DNA of 64,000 bases from Diphasiastrum complanatum (lineage: Eukaryota > Streptophyta > Lycopodiopsida > Lycopodiales > Lycopodiaceae): positions 70,851,253 through 70,915,252 of the forward strand of contig CM055094.1 of assembly GCA_029204225.1 (NCBI GenBank). The letters are read 5' to 3'. The notes under the pieces were generated by a model. The model ran no database searches. It was not told the origin of the DNA and was given only the letters and a program-made list of their open reading frames with translations. Position numbers and translations under genes: made by a program. Positions 10,918-23,165 of the stretch are shown here, one piece after another (position 1 is the stretch's first letter; every line of letters starts with the position of its first letter).

Positions 10918-11970
10918 TGTTGGATTTACTCCTTCTACTCTCCTAAATCCCATTTTTAATCTGCCTCCATTTTTGTTGCATATTTACTAACGTTGTCACG
11001 CAGCCTGCATATTTACATGCAAATTCGATGTCAAGGTGACAGACGAAAAGAGGACACTATCTTACAGAATGCCGAAGGTGCCCTAAAAGCTAAGGCACCC
11101 TGTAAATCTTATCCTAAGGCCATTCGTAAGATTGACGCACTTTTTGCATCATCACCAACGTTGACTTCAGCATTGGCTGACGTTGCACTCTTTTTACGTT
11201 CACCCCACACAGTTGTGCTAACAAATTGGACAGCCACCCACGATCTCCTACAGACATCACATCCACTCTGTACTTTCACATCTGCACACCTATAATATTA
11301 TGTATATATACATATACTGGACACCATTCATATGAGATGAGATGAAGAATAGATGATGAAGAGAGCAGAAGAAGAAGACATAAATGAAGTAGATGCCTTG
11401 AGCATTGATTCTTCATTTTGTAAGAATTAAGGTTTAAATTCTTTTTTATAGATTGAAATAAGCTTTGTAGGGCACGCGGTTTCGTCCGCTATTGTATTGT
11501 GCTCTACCGCATTATTGACATGTATACATGATATACTTAATCTAATATAGCTCTTTGTTCTGCATTCAGATTTGTGTTAATATTGCTATGCTTATTCTTC
11601 ATTCTATCTGATCTTTCTAGTAATAGATGACTAGCATTTAGTCTTATCTTTTGTGAATCATTTGCGACTAATTATCAGTCGAGCACAGTCTAGCTTTTTC
11701 GCGAATCATTTGTGACATATAATTCTTTTTGCTATTCGCGACAAATTATTCTTCTGGCACTTCATCTATTAATATTTGGCTATGTAATCTAGAATGACCG
11801 TGATTTCTATCACTAAAATTTCTTTCATTCTGATAGGCGTAGTCATGCTTACGAAGAGAGTCGTATAACTTATTCGCTGCGCACAAACATTTTCCCGTTC
11901 GAGTTCGTTTCTTGTTTGAGTTCGTTTCTCGTTCGTGTTCGTCATTTATTATCCTCCTCTCTCCCAAACA
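10918..11970 (+). repeat. LTR of copia family B (1053 bp)
   Basis: It starts TGTTGGATTTACTCC right after a G-rich polypurine tract and ends CCCAAACA right before a primer-binding site, giving TGTT...AACA termini. It therefore serves as 3' LTR for the pol on its left and 5' LTR for the gag on its right. A related, shorter copy begins at 43276. Reading frames inside it are not genes. Confidence 0.88.
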
Positions 11971-11982
11971 TGGTATTAGAGC
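11971..11982 (+). other. Primer-binding site, initiator Met tRNA type
   Basis: TGGTATTAGAGC sits immediately after the LTR end; it differs by one base from TGGTATCAGAGC, the copia site complementary to plant initiator-Met tRNA. Confidence 0.85.
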
Positions 11983-12120
11983 TATTTTCATAGCTTGATA
12001 AGCTTCCACAATACAAGACTCTACTAGCCGATAGAGTAATTATTTTCTTGTTTAGTAAATATCAGATTTTCATACTCAAGTCACTGATAGTTTCTCCAAT
12101 CACTTAGACTAATTCTAACA

Positions 12121-12960
12121 CATGGATTTCCAAGGGAAATCCAGTCCTATCATGGACAAGCTTGATGGAGCCAATTACCATCTGTGAAAATTTAAGATGA
12201 AAATTGTACTAATGGCAAAAGAACTGTACGACGTTGTTACAGCTGCAGAAGGGAAATCCGAAAGAGACGATGCAACAATCGCCAGATGAAAGCTGAAGGA
12301 TGGAAAAGCTTTCGCGCTAATCATCCTCAACATCACGGATACCCAGATCGGCCATGTATCCGAGGCTCAGACAAAAAAGAAGTCTGGGACATCTTGAGTA
12401 CACTACACGAAGTGCGAGATATAGCTTCCAAGATACATCTCAGGAAGAAATTATACTCCCTCAAGATGACGAATGGTGATTTTCTGCAGAATCACATTAA
12501 TCAATTCAAGAATCTGCTAAGACAAATGGTCGTTGTCAGATCTGTCATAGACGATCAACATGCAGTGATGCAACTGCTTACAAGCTTGTCAAGTTCTTAC
12601 GACAGCTGGGTGATGATCATCATGACTCATCTAGAATTGACTCTTTCGAGAGTCATTACTATGTTGTTGTAGGAAGACACGTGAAGGAACGAAGCCTTGA
12701 TTTTCTCAACTGATTCTCACGCCTTGTACATCAACAAGAGCAAGACAAAGCAGAAGAAGAAGAAAGGCCCAAAGCAATCAAAGCAAGACTAGAAACTAGT
12801 CAACACAAGGAACAGTCGAATCCGCAGACAAAGAATAAGCTGTTTTGCAGATACTGCAAACGAAACAACCACAAAATACAATATTTCTCGGATTCGGAAA
12901 TCCAGATAGAGATTCGATTTTGAATGTCTTCTTCACAGAGGTCCTCAGGACATAGTACCT
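12121..12960 (+). pseudogene. Ty1/copia family B gag remnant
   Basis: Gag starts at the ATG at 12121, 139 bases after the primer-binding site, with MDKLDGANYH and KFKMKIVLMA, the usual copia Gag opening. Further on, KEVWDILSTL, KLYSLKM and HINQFKNLL (about 12375-12520) match the UBN2-type Gag core. A decayed zinc knuckle, CRYCKRNNHKIQYF, lies near 12850; its last Cys is lost. Stops at about 12187 and 12287 and a frame change near 12670 kill it. Nothing recognisable of protease follows. Confidence 0.85.
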
Positions 12961-15099
12961 CCATAATACCTGCATCTCAAGCTATATCTTACAACATCTG
13001 CTATCAATGATGGTAGATTTTAGCGTCACCCACCCTGCCTTGTTTTAACAAGGGCATGTTAGAGTAAGTCACATTACTCTACAAAACAACTGAAATATTG
13101 CAACTATCAAGGTACATTATCAATGTTGATGAATGCAAGTTTTGTTCGACAAGTGCTATACAGTTCTCACTCTCTGTAACGTTTGTTTATTTCCTTGTTT
13201 CTCATCACCTATTTTGTGTGATTGATTTTTGCTTGAGGAATAGCTATTGCACAAGAGTCTTTTGTAGAGCATCTCCAATACATATTTTCATTCATCTATC
13301 CATCTTCAGATTCCCTTGTACAGCAATTTAGGATTTTTGAGACATATGAAAAATCCATGTCAAATTAGAGTTGATTCCTGCATCTCATTGCCATATTATT
13401 CTTTGAGTCAACTACAACAAGATCGAAACAACTTTAGTTAAAATTTGTTCAATCTTTAGTCCAGTCGCATGTTCAACGAGTTTCAACTACGTGTTCCACA
13501 CGCCGATCCAATCCTGAGCATGAACATTGACCAGCAACAACATCCCCACCAATAGATCTTTTTTGGGGGGGGGAGAGTGGATCTGCTTGGATCCACTGGA
13601 GTAGTTACACTGCCAACAACAACACCAACAAGATCAACAACCAAGGTCACAAACCCAAAGTCGACAACGACAAGGCTAAGAAGACAGATGGACAATCCAA
13701 AGCGACTTCATCATAAGAAGTATCCTAGTCATGACAAAGATCCTTCAAAAAAGAGAAACACGGGCATTGGAAAATTCTCTCCTTCTTCAACCAGCATCTT
13801 GCCATACATCTACATCCACTCTTATGCCTATCGTTCACACCATCTACTGTTGTCACCACCACCCTTCCTTCCATCTGTTTGTTTATCACCAGTTACTGTT
13901 CTTCTGAGAAATCCCCAGTTTTGATAGTCTTACTGAAGCAGCTGATAGATCATTACAAATGTCCTATGGAGACCAACTGCCACCTACAATGGAAGATCAG
14001 CCAAACAAAGATCTAAGAAGCAGACAAAGTAGCTAGAAGAACTAAAGAGGAAGATCCAAGAAGCTGAGAAGGAAAGGACAAAACTTAAGCAAAATGAGTC
14101 AGATCAATCTTGATCAAAAGAAAATCTCTAGAGTAATGATAGTTGAATCCCCTCTTATGAAGCCCAAAGAGATCCAAAAGTAACGGATCAAAAGAAAGAG
14201 CTGCAGAAAATGAAAGATGAAGACAACCGTGAACCTGCAAATAAAGCAAGTTCCTCACCCAGCAAGTGGTGGTCAAAGCTTGACATTGTAAGGGTCCAAG
14301 GCTGCAACTATAGAACTATCATTTCCTTCATTCTTTCACCAAGCCTTCATCATGTTTTCTTACCGTTACCAAATCGTCCATCCAAAACTATTCCTACCAC
14401 CAATTTTTGATGAATCCATTCCCTTGAGACTGATAATCAAAGTTTGTGCAATTTGTAGATCAAAGGTTTTCCTTGAGACTGAAACTTCAACTAAGAGAAG
14501 AACTGTAGAAACACCCAAAAGCAATATGGAGGATACAACCTCCCAAAAGTTAGAATCTGCCTAGAAACTAGAAGTGAAACCGTCAATGGCAAATACAAGT
14601 GATAAGAAAGAAGACACGCGAGAAGCACTCATGCATGTAGAGTTGTGAAGCTACTGAGAGCTCTCCAAATTTTGAGAATGTCAACCCATTACAGCAATAA
14701 GACATTCTGGTTAAATTGCGACAATTTGCGAAGACAGTTTTGATAAAGACTGACAATAATAAACACTTGGTTTTATGCAAGCAAACAAGGATCTACGCTT
14801 TTCCAAGTGCCAATCGAAGACGCCAATGTGGAAGCGGAGCAACATCGTTCAATATGAGTTGCAGTGGGTCCTGCAACACATTAGGGGTGGGACGATGTTG
14901 GCTAATTCTAACGAATCCCCAAGATACTCGGATAGAGCAACTCAAGAGCACCTCTCACCTTAGACCAAGGAGGTCTCTGAGAAGACAAGAGTAATAAAGA
15001 CTGAGAGCCGAGAAATGCTAGTTAGGAATGGCAAGCAAACACTATGTAAGCCTCATGGTGAATCCCGGAAGATGGAATGACCATGTAGGAACTAGTATT
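12961..15099. other. No supported gene; degraded low-sense sequence
   Basis: Short frames only. A G-run at 13563-13572 and lysine/glutamate-rich translations between 13580 and 14580 hint at old Gag-type sequence, but no motif can be defended. Around 13058 TGTTAGAGTAAG could be an LTR start; no partner was found. Confidence 0.4.
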
Positions 15100-15545
15100 T
15101 CTAGGCAAATGTATTAAATACAAGTAGACCCCTCTTAAAGAAAGTAGAGTGAGCCACCTTTTGATGGTAACCTCTAGTGAAGAGCATTATTCCACTTGTA
15201 ATTTGTGAAATGTGGAAATTCCACTAGGATGCCACCTAAGGAGCTCTCTTGCTTATTTAAGAGACTCCCTCTTTGAGTCGAGGAGCTTTTTGTGTATTGT
15301 ATCAACTCCATGTTGAAATGAGAAGAGCCTCCATGAGTTAGATGCATCCATTGAGCTCCTTGATCATGATGGTTTTCTTGAGTGACACCCCTATGATCAT
15401 GCCCTTCCATTCATATTGTGTGTGGTTGTGGATTTAGAGTGGATTAGTTTTCTTGCTTTCCTAGTTGTGGATTAGATTTCATCTTTTCTTGTGGATTAAT
15501 GTAGGAGCCAGCATTCAAGTAAACTAAATAGGCTAGAAATGTGGC
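15100..15545 (+). repeat. LTR-like dispersed repeat
   Basis: Bases about 15430-15545 recur in reverse complement at 51375-51480 (shared blocks gtggattaatgtagga, ccagcattcaagtaaact and ggctagaaatgtg). The stretch upstream has a plant LTR character, with a TATTTAAG element near 15255 and short leader-like frames. The full ends could not be fixed. Confidence 0.5.
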
Positions 15546-15979
15546 ATAAATCTTGCATATTCTCTAACATTCTAGTTTTTTATGTTCTTGGGATGTCCAA
15601 GAATCAAAAGACTGTTTAGTTTCTTGATTCTTGGACTTCTAACATGCTGTAGATTAGTTTTTGTTTCTTGTTTTGTCAATTTATGCAAGCAAAGTAGAAG
15701 TAGGAATCCATCGTTGTTCAACTGAGCAGTAACGTAGATCATTTGTTGAACACATTGGCTTGCATTTTGGTTGATTATGCATGTGATTCAGTTCAAGAGT
15801 GACCCATCCGGATGTCCTCTGACAGGCAGGACAATACTACAATGATTATCTACCCCTTCTACCTAATCTAGGCCTTAAAACAAGAAAGATAATCTCAAGA
15901 AGTGCCCACAGTCTCTGCTGATAGGCAGAAGAAGAAAGAAACAAGGAAGAACTAGTGAACATATTCTATAGGCTCTGAG

Positions 15980-16420
15980 GATGTCAACACTATACCACTG
16001 GAAGACAATGCTAAGCCTATTTGGTCTAAGCCGTATAGATGTAGCCCTGCTTATAGAGAACGAATCGATGAAGATATTAAGAAGTTGCTCAATGTTGGTT
16101 TCATTTATGAAGTCCAGCATACCGATTATGTATCTTCCATCATAGTGGTACCCAAGAAAAATGGCAAACTTCATATCTGCATTGATCTGGAGAACCTTAA
16201 CGTGGTTACAAAAAAGACCATTTCCTCTTACTTTTAACTACGCATATCCTAGATGAAATGGCAAGAGCTGATGCTTTCAACTTCTTAGATGAGTTTACTG
16301 CTATTTTTTGGTTCAAATTGCTTTGGAAGATAGACACAAAATTGCATTTGCCACGAAATGCGACATTTATGCATACAATGTCATGCCCTTTGGTCTATAG
16401 GAGGAGCCTCTTGAAAATGA
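15980..16420 (+). pseudogene. Ty3/gypsy RT N-terminal fragment
   Basis: The translation contains the gypsy RT entry: KPYRCSP, IDEDIKKLLNVGFIYEVQ, then IVVPKKNGKL and the CIDLENLN block (16145-16200), followed near 16260-16400 by frame-shifted FLDEF, HKIAFATKC- and VMPFGL-like blocks. The sequence changes at about 16410 directly into copia RT in the same orientation. The catalytic DD motif of this gypsy RT is absent. Frameshifts and stops are numerous. Confidence 0.82.
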
Positions 16421-17930
16421 TCTTTTGGAAGATCAAAATCAAGTTCCAAAGGAGCCGAGAAGATCCACAAGGAGCAAGGCCGAGCCTTCAAGGCTCACAT
16501 ACTTTGAGAAAGGGAAGCAAAGGGAGGACACAACTCCTTCTACCTCTTACTCTTTTCTAACCACAATGCTTGAAGAGCCATCATGCTATGAAGATGCAAG
16601 TAGATCACAAGTTTGGAGAGATGCAATGCAAGTAGAGTTTGATGCTTTGATAGATAATCAAACTTGGAATCTTGTACACCTTCCATATGGGAAGAAGCCA
16701 CTTGCATGTAAGTGAATCTATAGATTAAAGTACAATCAAGATGGATCTACAAGTAAGTACATTGCTAGATTGGTTGCTAAGGGATTTCTTCAAACTAAAG
16801 GCATAGATTATGAAAAAACATTTGCTCTTGTAGCAGCGGCTTGAAACCATTAGATTGATCATTTGTATTGCTACTTTATTCAAGTGGAATCTCTATCAAA
16901 TGGAGGTGACAAATCCTTTCTTGAATGACTACTTGGAGGAGGAAATATACATGTTGCAACCCGAGGGCTTCATCAAGGATGGTGAGGAGGACAAGGTTTT
17001 CCACTTAAGGAAGAGCCTATATGGCTTGAAGCAAGCACCTAGAGCTTGGTTCTCTAGGTTGCATGATTTTCTTTATTCTCTTGGCTTTGTGATTAGCTCT
17101 TATGAGCCTTCTTTGTACATCAAATGTAATGATGGAAAGATCATCATTTTAGTACTTTATGTTGATGATATCATATTGACAGGGAATGATGATGAAGGCA
17201 TAAGAAATGTTAAAACTTCTTTGTCTAGTGAATTCAAGATGGTAGATCTAGGACTTCTTAAGTTCATACATGGAATAGAGGTTACTAGAGGTAGTAATTT
17301 TACTTTTATAAGTCAATCACAGTATGCTACTTCCATTCTTGAAAGGTTTGGCATGAAAGATGTAAGGGGATTGACACCCCTATGGAACAAGTTTGTAAAG
17401 TTACTAATGATTGTGATGAAGCATCCTTTGAGGACATCACACTCTTTAGAAAGCTAATAGGCTCCTTAATCTATTTGACAATCACTAGACCAGATTTTAG
17501 TTATAGTGTAAGCAAGTTAAGTCAATGTATGCAAGGTCCTTTGATGTATCATTGGAAAAGTGCCAAGAGAGTGCTTAGAAATGTCTCTTCTACTAGATTT
17601 TTTGGCATTCTCTATCAAGGATCTAACTTTTACTTGAGGGCATTTTTGGATTCAGATTTTGCACGAGACAAGATGGATAGAAGGTCCATAAGTGCATTTG
17701 TCACTTTTCTTTGTGGAGGAGTGATATCTTGGCTTTCCAAAAATCAGGATACATTTTCTCTTTCCTCTTGTGAAGCTGAGTACAAGGCATTGACTTCAAC
17801 AACCCGGAGAAATCCTATGGCTTAGAAGACTTTTGGTGGAGCTTCAAGTGCTAAAGGTTGAGGAGATGTTTGCATCTATTGTGACAATCAAGCTTCTCAA
17901 CAAATTGCTACCAATCTGACAATTTGACAC
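16421..17930 (+). pseudogene. Ty1/copia RT-RNase H remnant
   Basis: Clear copia RT: PRRSTRSK linker, W-RDAMQVEFDAL (16615), LVAKGF (16773), FKWNLYQMEV (16879), LRKSLYGLKQAPRAWFSRL (17005-17060), catalytic YVDDIILTGN (17158-17187). A frameshift near 17375 leads to LIGSLIYLTITRPDFSYSVS (17453 on), the RNase H entry DSDFARD (17650), and the SSCEAEYKAL block (17765). It fades out near 17930 with CDNQASQQIA. Stops at 16714 and 16843 among others. Better preserved than its neighbours, hence probably a younger insertion than the gypsy fragment it abuts. Confidence 0.92.
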
Positions 17931-17934
17931 TATC

Positions 17935-19870
17935 AGTCGTTGACATTCGACAAAACAATTAGTCTTGACGCTGATGAGAGACTGATGAGGGAGGAAGAAG
18001 AAGGAAGCAATGATCAAGAGAAAGCCCTCTTCACAAAAGGGAAGAAGAAGAAGAAGAAGAAACCCAGATTTGACAAGACAAAGTCCTCTATTCAACAATC
18101 TTCTTCCTATGATCACTATCACAAACTAGGCCATATACCCAAAAAATTCTGGTTCAATCTAGCAATACCTTGCATGCATTACAAGAAGAAGGGGCACTTT
18201 GCATACGATTGCAGATTCAACTCAAAAAGAAAGAACAAGACTGAGAAAACAAATGTTGCAGAGTCATCCAAAGATGTAGATAGAGGTGATGAAGCCTTTA
18301 CAATACTTGATGAAGCTTCAACGAGCTACAATGAACAAGACTAGGATGTAGTCATTGATTCAGGGGCAACATCACACATCACTTGCAACAAGAAAATCTT
18401 GATCGACTTCATAGAACTAAAAATTAATAGAGCAGTGATTCTAGATGATGGGAGCAGACACGATGTCAAAGGCATCAGGACTCTACAGCTGCAAACATTG
18501 TCAGGTCAAGCAGAGCTGCCAAGGGCACTCTACATGTCTTCACTGAGAAAAGAATTGCTATCAGTCTCCAAGATGGCAGATCTTGGAATTCAAGTTTTGT
18601 TCAATGGCAATACATGCCGCATGATCGAGAAAACTACAAACAAATTGCTGACAGTTGGATGCAGAGAAGAAAACCTCTACCAAGCTAAGATAATCAGCAA
18701 TTTTGATAGCATATTAAATGCATCAGAAAATGAAGATTAGCTCTGTCACAGAAGAATATATCATCTAAACATGAGGAGCCTATATGACATGTGTAAGAAA
18801 GACATAGTCATAGGTCTAAAGATATCAAAATCTGATACTGAGTTTTGCGAAGCTTGTTAGAAAGACAAACAACATCGGAATCCATTCACACATGAGGGAA
18901 GAAGAGCCAAAGAAGTTCTTGAGCTCGTCCACTCAGATGTTTGTGAACTGATGAAAATGGATTCGCTCTCAGGATTGAGGTATTTCTTGACATTCATAGA
19001 TGATTACAGCCGGATGACTACGATCTACTACCTAAAGAAAAAATCTGATATGTTTGTCTCTTTCAAGAAGTTAGTGGCATTTGTAGAGCGACACACGTCA
19101 AAGAAGATTTAGATCATCAGATCTGACAATGGAGGTGAGTACAAGAGCAAAGAATTTTCAAAATTCTACCAAGAACAGGGGATAGAGCATCAATTCACTC
19201 CTACATACACACGAGAAGTATTGTAGCTTCACTGAAGAGCCAGCAACATATCAAGAAGCTATCTAGAGTCTAGAGGGAGAATTCTGGAAGCAGACAATGT
19301 CAGAAGAGATCGAGTTGATGAGGCAAAACGAGGCATGGACACTAGACCACTGCCTACATAACAGAAAACGAAAGAAAAGGATTCGAACTGGACCACTATA
19401 GTAATGCAAGCTGGGCGAGCTACAAAGATGACAGGAATTTCGTAACTGGAGGATGTTCAATAGCGTGTGGAGCAGCAATCAGTTAAATATACAAAAAACA
19501 AACCTTGGTAGCTCAATCTTCTTGCAAAGTTGAATACGTCGCAACTTTAAAGGTGGTGAACGAGGTAGTTTGATTGCAGATGATGCTGGAGGCAATTGGA
19601 ATATCACAAGGAAGACCATGCATGACGATGATGGATTCTCAGATTGCCGTTTATTTGTCCCAAGATACTGTCTTTCATTCAAAGACAAAACACATACCTC
19701 TAAAGTACCATCACATTCGAGATTTGATCTTGAAGGAGAGCTCCAGAACTAGTACATAAAGTCTGAAGACATGATTGCTTATCTGCTCACGAAGCCGCTC
19801 GACAAGCCACTATTTGCAAAGCAAAGAAAGACAATTGGATTAAATGTGCAAAGCTGCAAGGTTCTAGAGG
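17935..19870 (+). pseudogene. Ty1/copia element with gag-protease-integrase joined to RNase H (RT lost)
   Basis: In order: basic Gag tail; zinc knuckle CMHYKKKGHFAYDC (18174-18215) with Tyr-Lys spacing; protease DSGATSHIT (18357-18383); LLSVSKMADLG; GAG-pre-integrase HRRIYHLNMRSL (18750); integrase CEAC, HSDVC (18932), FIDDYSRMTTIYYLK and RSDNGGEYKSKEF (19117-19155). Near 19225 the sense jumps, over a short acidic RT-entry piece, to RNase H: YSNASWASYKDDRN (19397 on), SSCKVEYVAT (19515) and SKTKHIPLKYH (19683). Thus nearly all of RT, including the YVDD site, is deleted. Stops are frequent. A polypurine tract (ctagagggag) ends at 19873. Confidence 0.88.
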
Positions 19871-19873
19871 GAG

Positions 19874-20600
19874 TGTTAGAAATGGTGAACTCCTGCAACT
19901 TTGTCGCGACGCGAAGCTAAGCAACATGAAGTGAAGGTCAAATGGCGAACAATTCGAGAAAGTCAACGTACCTCAAAAACCCTAAGACACGAAGCGAAGC
20001 GAAACTCGAAGGGTGAATGATTCGCGAAAGTCAAACATGCCTCCAGGACCAAAAGACACGTCATGACACAAAATGAAAAGAAAATGAAAGAAAATCTTTC
20101 ATGTTGCCAGCTGGCAGCTCAATGGGCGTGGAATCTTAAACTTCACGGTCAGCTGAAACAATTAGCAATAACGGAGAGTAACTAATTAGTTGATTACTGT
20201 TAACTACACTTGTAATTCTTTGTTTAGCTTTCGTGTAAATGCCCGAAGTGGAGATAGAAATTTTTTTTTGGATCAAAAGAATACACTGAGAGTGTGCATG
20301 AGTAGAGTAGAAAAGAAAAAGAATAGAAATGAAATAGTTGTGCATGAAAGTCTACCAACTAGAAGAACACATCGAAAGAGTAGAGTGTCAGGCCGCCCAC
20401 GAACGAGACACTGATCATCTGGCTCTAAAAATCAAACTGATAATACAGTTGCTCTATCTTGTGCATCTCCTTGTCTTCCATTTTCTTGATTGCTAGAATG
20501 ATATCTATTCTATGATCTATAGTTGCATGTCTAGGATCTCGCAAGCTTCCGCCTAAGAAAATTCAAAAGAAACAAATCTGTTCATGATACACTAAACACG
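19874..20600 (+). repeat. 3' LTR of the preceding copia element, right end uncertain
   Basis: Starts TGTTAGAAATGGTG right after the polypurine tract. It contains repeats of the gcgaagcgaaactcgaa type near 19985-20005. No matching partner LTR was found in the window, and the right end before the gypsy RT at about 20640 could not be fixed. Confidence 0.55.
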
Positions 20601-20639
20601 TTCGTGACAATTTCAACGTCTCATGCAAATGTCATTCCA

Positions 20640-22830
20640 AGACTTGCTACACCAGATTGTTGAGATCTATCTTGATGATCTTGGTGTACATTCTTTTACA
20701 GACAAACACCTCGAAACACCTGAAAAGATTTTCATTTGTTGTCGAAGGTTTGGAATATCACTAAACCCCAAAAAATGTCAAATCTAGGTCACCCATGGGG
20801 TTGTGCTCAGACATATTATATCCAAGGATGGTATTTCTACCGATCCTTCAAAGATCAAGGTTATAGTTGAGATGCCCTTACTCACCACAGTGAAAGAAGT
20901 ATACATCTTTTTAGGCCATAATAACTACTACCGCATCTTCATAGTCGACTACGCCAGTAAGGCACGACTCACCTATTTAGTTGTGGTCGACCCTAGATGG
21001 ACCGAAGAGCGCATAAAAGCTTTTGAGGAATTAGAAACAACACTTACCACTGCACCCATACTTCGTTCCCCAGATTACACGAAGGAATTCCATGTGCATA
21101 CTGACGCAAGTAAGTATGCCATTGGAGGTATCCTAGTACAACCGGGTGAGTATGGAAAAGATTTTCCAATACATTTCTTGAGCAGACAACTGGTGTCTGC
21201 TAAAGTAAACTATACCACAACAAAGCGTGAAGCACTGGCCATGGTCTACGTCATTCAACAATTGCGACATTATTTGCTAGGGTAAACCTTTGCTTTCTAT
21301 ATAGACAATCAAGCCTTGTTAAATATTGTAAATAAATCCTGTAAAACCGGACGCATAACTAGGTGGCTGTTAATACTTGAGGAATTCACATTCGGCGCAG
21401 TCATCAGGAAAGGCACACAACACTTCATGGCCGACCACCTTTCTAGACTTGCCAATGCTGAAAAAGCTGATGCACTAGTCAACGATGATCTACCTGATGC
21501 ATGCTTTTTTCAGATTGATGCCACTCCACCATGGGTTGAGGAAATCACTCAGTTCCTTACAACTGGCCGACTAAAAAAAGGGCTAAACCAAGTGGCCAGA
21601 AGAAATTTTTTAATAAAATCACACCCTTTCAACTTATCGCCAGACCATTATATAACAGGGTTGCTGATGGTATTATATGCCGATGTGCATATGAATCTGA
21701 AAATCGACCTATCATATCTCATGCACATGAAGGCATTGGTGGTGGTCACTTCTCCGTGAAAGCGACTGCAAAGATAATCCTCCGTGCAGGCTTATGGTAG
21801 CCATCATTGTTTAAGAATACATTTGCTATCATCAAATCATGTGATGTTTGCCAACGACCCAAAAAGACTGCAAAAAAAGACTTCACACCGCTTAACTCCA
21901 TTATAGAAGGCAAAGCTTTCCATAAGTGGGGTATAGACTTTGTTGGGCCCATTATCCCAGCAGCAAAAAATACTCAAGCCCATTATATCCTGATTTCAAC
22001 TGATTATGCCACAAAATGGGTTGAGGCGCGCACAACAAAGATGCCAATGCGAAGACCATCGCGCGTTTTCTTTATGAAAACATCATTACACGCTTTGGCT
22101 GTCTAATCGAGCTTGTTAGTGATAGAGGTTCACACTTCTTAAATGAAGTGGTTGACAATCTCTTATGCCATTACCTTGTTGTCCACCGCAAAAGTACTCC
22201 ATATCATCCCTGATGTAATGGCCAGGCGGAATTTACCAACAAGACAATCTGTAAGATCCTAGCGAAGATAGTTAAAACAAGTCAATCAGATTGGAAAACC
22301 AAGCTATTCTCAACTATTTGGGCGTACCGAACCACTCCCAAGAAGGTCATTGGATGGGTTACTCTCTTCCATCTCGTCTACGGTCAAGAGACAGTAATGC
22401 CTGTTGAATTTTTAGTTCCTTCCTTGCGAGTCATGCAAGCTTTCTCTACTGATCTATGTGAGAAAGTTGCAATCAAACAAGAAGTCCAAACTAGGCTATT
22501 TACGTTAGCCCAATTGTGCGAGACTTGACTCATCTCATATCATGCACAGTTAGTCAACAAACGTCGCCAAAAAGCCTGGCATGATCGTCACCTGTGCAAT
22601 GAAGACTTATACTTAGGTGATCAGATGCTTTTCTACACATCTAAGAAGCACCTAGGGAAACTCAAATTCCGAAGTGAAGGACCATATAATTAATAAAATC
22701 TTTTCAAATGGAGCAGTCTCATTAGAAACACTTGACGATGTACTCCTAGAGACTGTCGTCAATGATTGTCATTTACGACGATACTATGAAGAGTTATTTT
22801 TTGTTGACTCCATTTAATCTCTCAAGAAAT
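20640..22830 (+). pseudogene. Ty3/gypsy pol remnant (RT end, RNase H, integrase)
   Basis: RT catalytic motif YLDDLGV lies at about 20669, then FGISLNPKKCQI and GHNNYYRIFIVDYA. RNase H shows HVHTDASKYAIGGIL (21094 on), LSRQLVSAKVNY and TKREALAMVY. Integrase has the zinc-binding HHCC domain across a frameshift (HEGIGGGHFS near 21727, CDVCQRPKK at 21842), the catalytic core WGIDFVGPI (21928), DYATKWVEA, then SDRGSHF (22120) and STPYHP-CNGQAE (22195). The C-terminal region ends near YEELFFVDS (22790). Stops at 21283, 21758 and 22211 and frameshifts at about 21720 and 22050 inactivate it. The N-terminal RT, protease and Gag are missing. This is a different gypsy lineage from family G, since it keeps integrase. 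Confidence 0.92.
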
Positions 22831-22856
22831 TATATATATATATATATCTATATATA
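22829..22856. repeat. AT dinucleotide microsatellite
   Basis: An uninterrupted-to-nearly-uninterrupted TA run just after the gypsy pol stop. Confidence 0.9.
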
Positions 22857-23165
22857 CTCATCCCTTTCGTCTTTACTCTTTAATTGCTTCCACACTGTTT
22901 CCATTCTTGTTCATGGTCCCTTTGGATGCCTACCTTCTTGTTATTTGTTATTTTTTATTTACTTTTTATGTTCAAGGTCAACATCCTCTGGTCAAGCTTC
23001 ACAAGTTAGGTTTTCTCACTTTTAGTGTCCATATTATGTCTACAGTTCAGAGCCGTCATTTTTGTACATGCACAGACAAATCTGATAATTAAGACCTACA
23101 AAACCTCTAAGAACTTCCTCATATTGATACACTTGCCATTTCCACTTCGGTACCTTATTTCTCAA

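Noticed and set aside
10993-11295. Open frame of about 100 codons, also seen in diverged form at 43159-43731
   Set aside because: Both lie inside copies of the copia family B LTR; apparent conservation is simply LTR homology.
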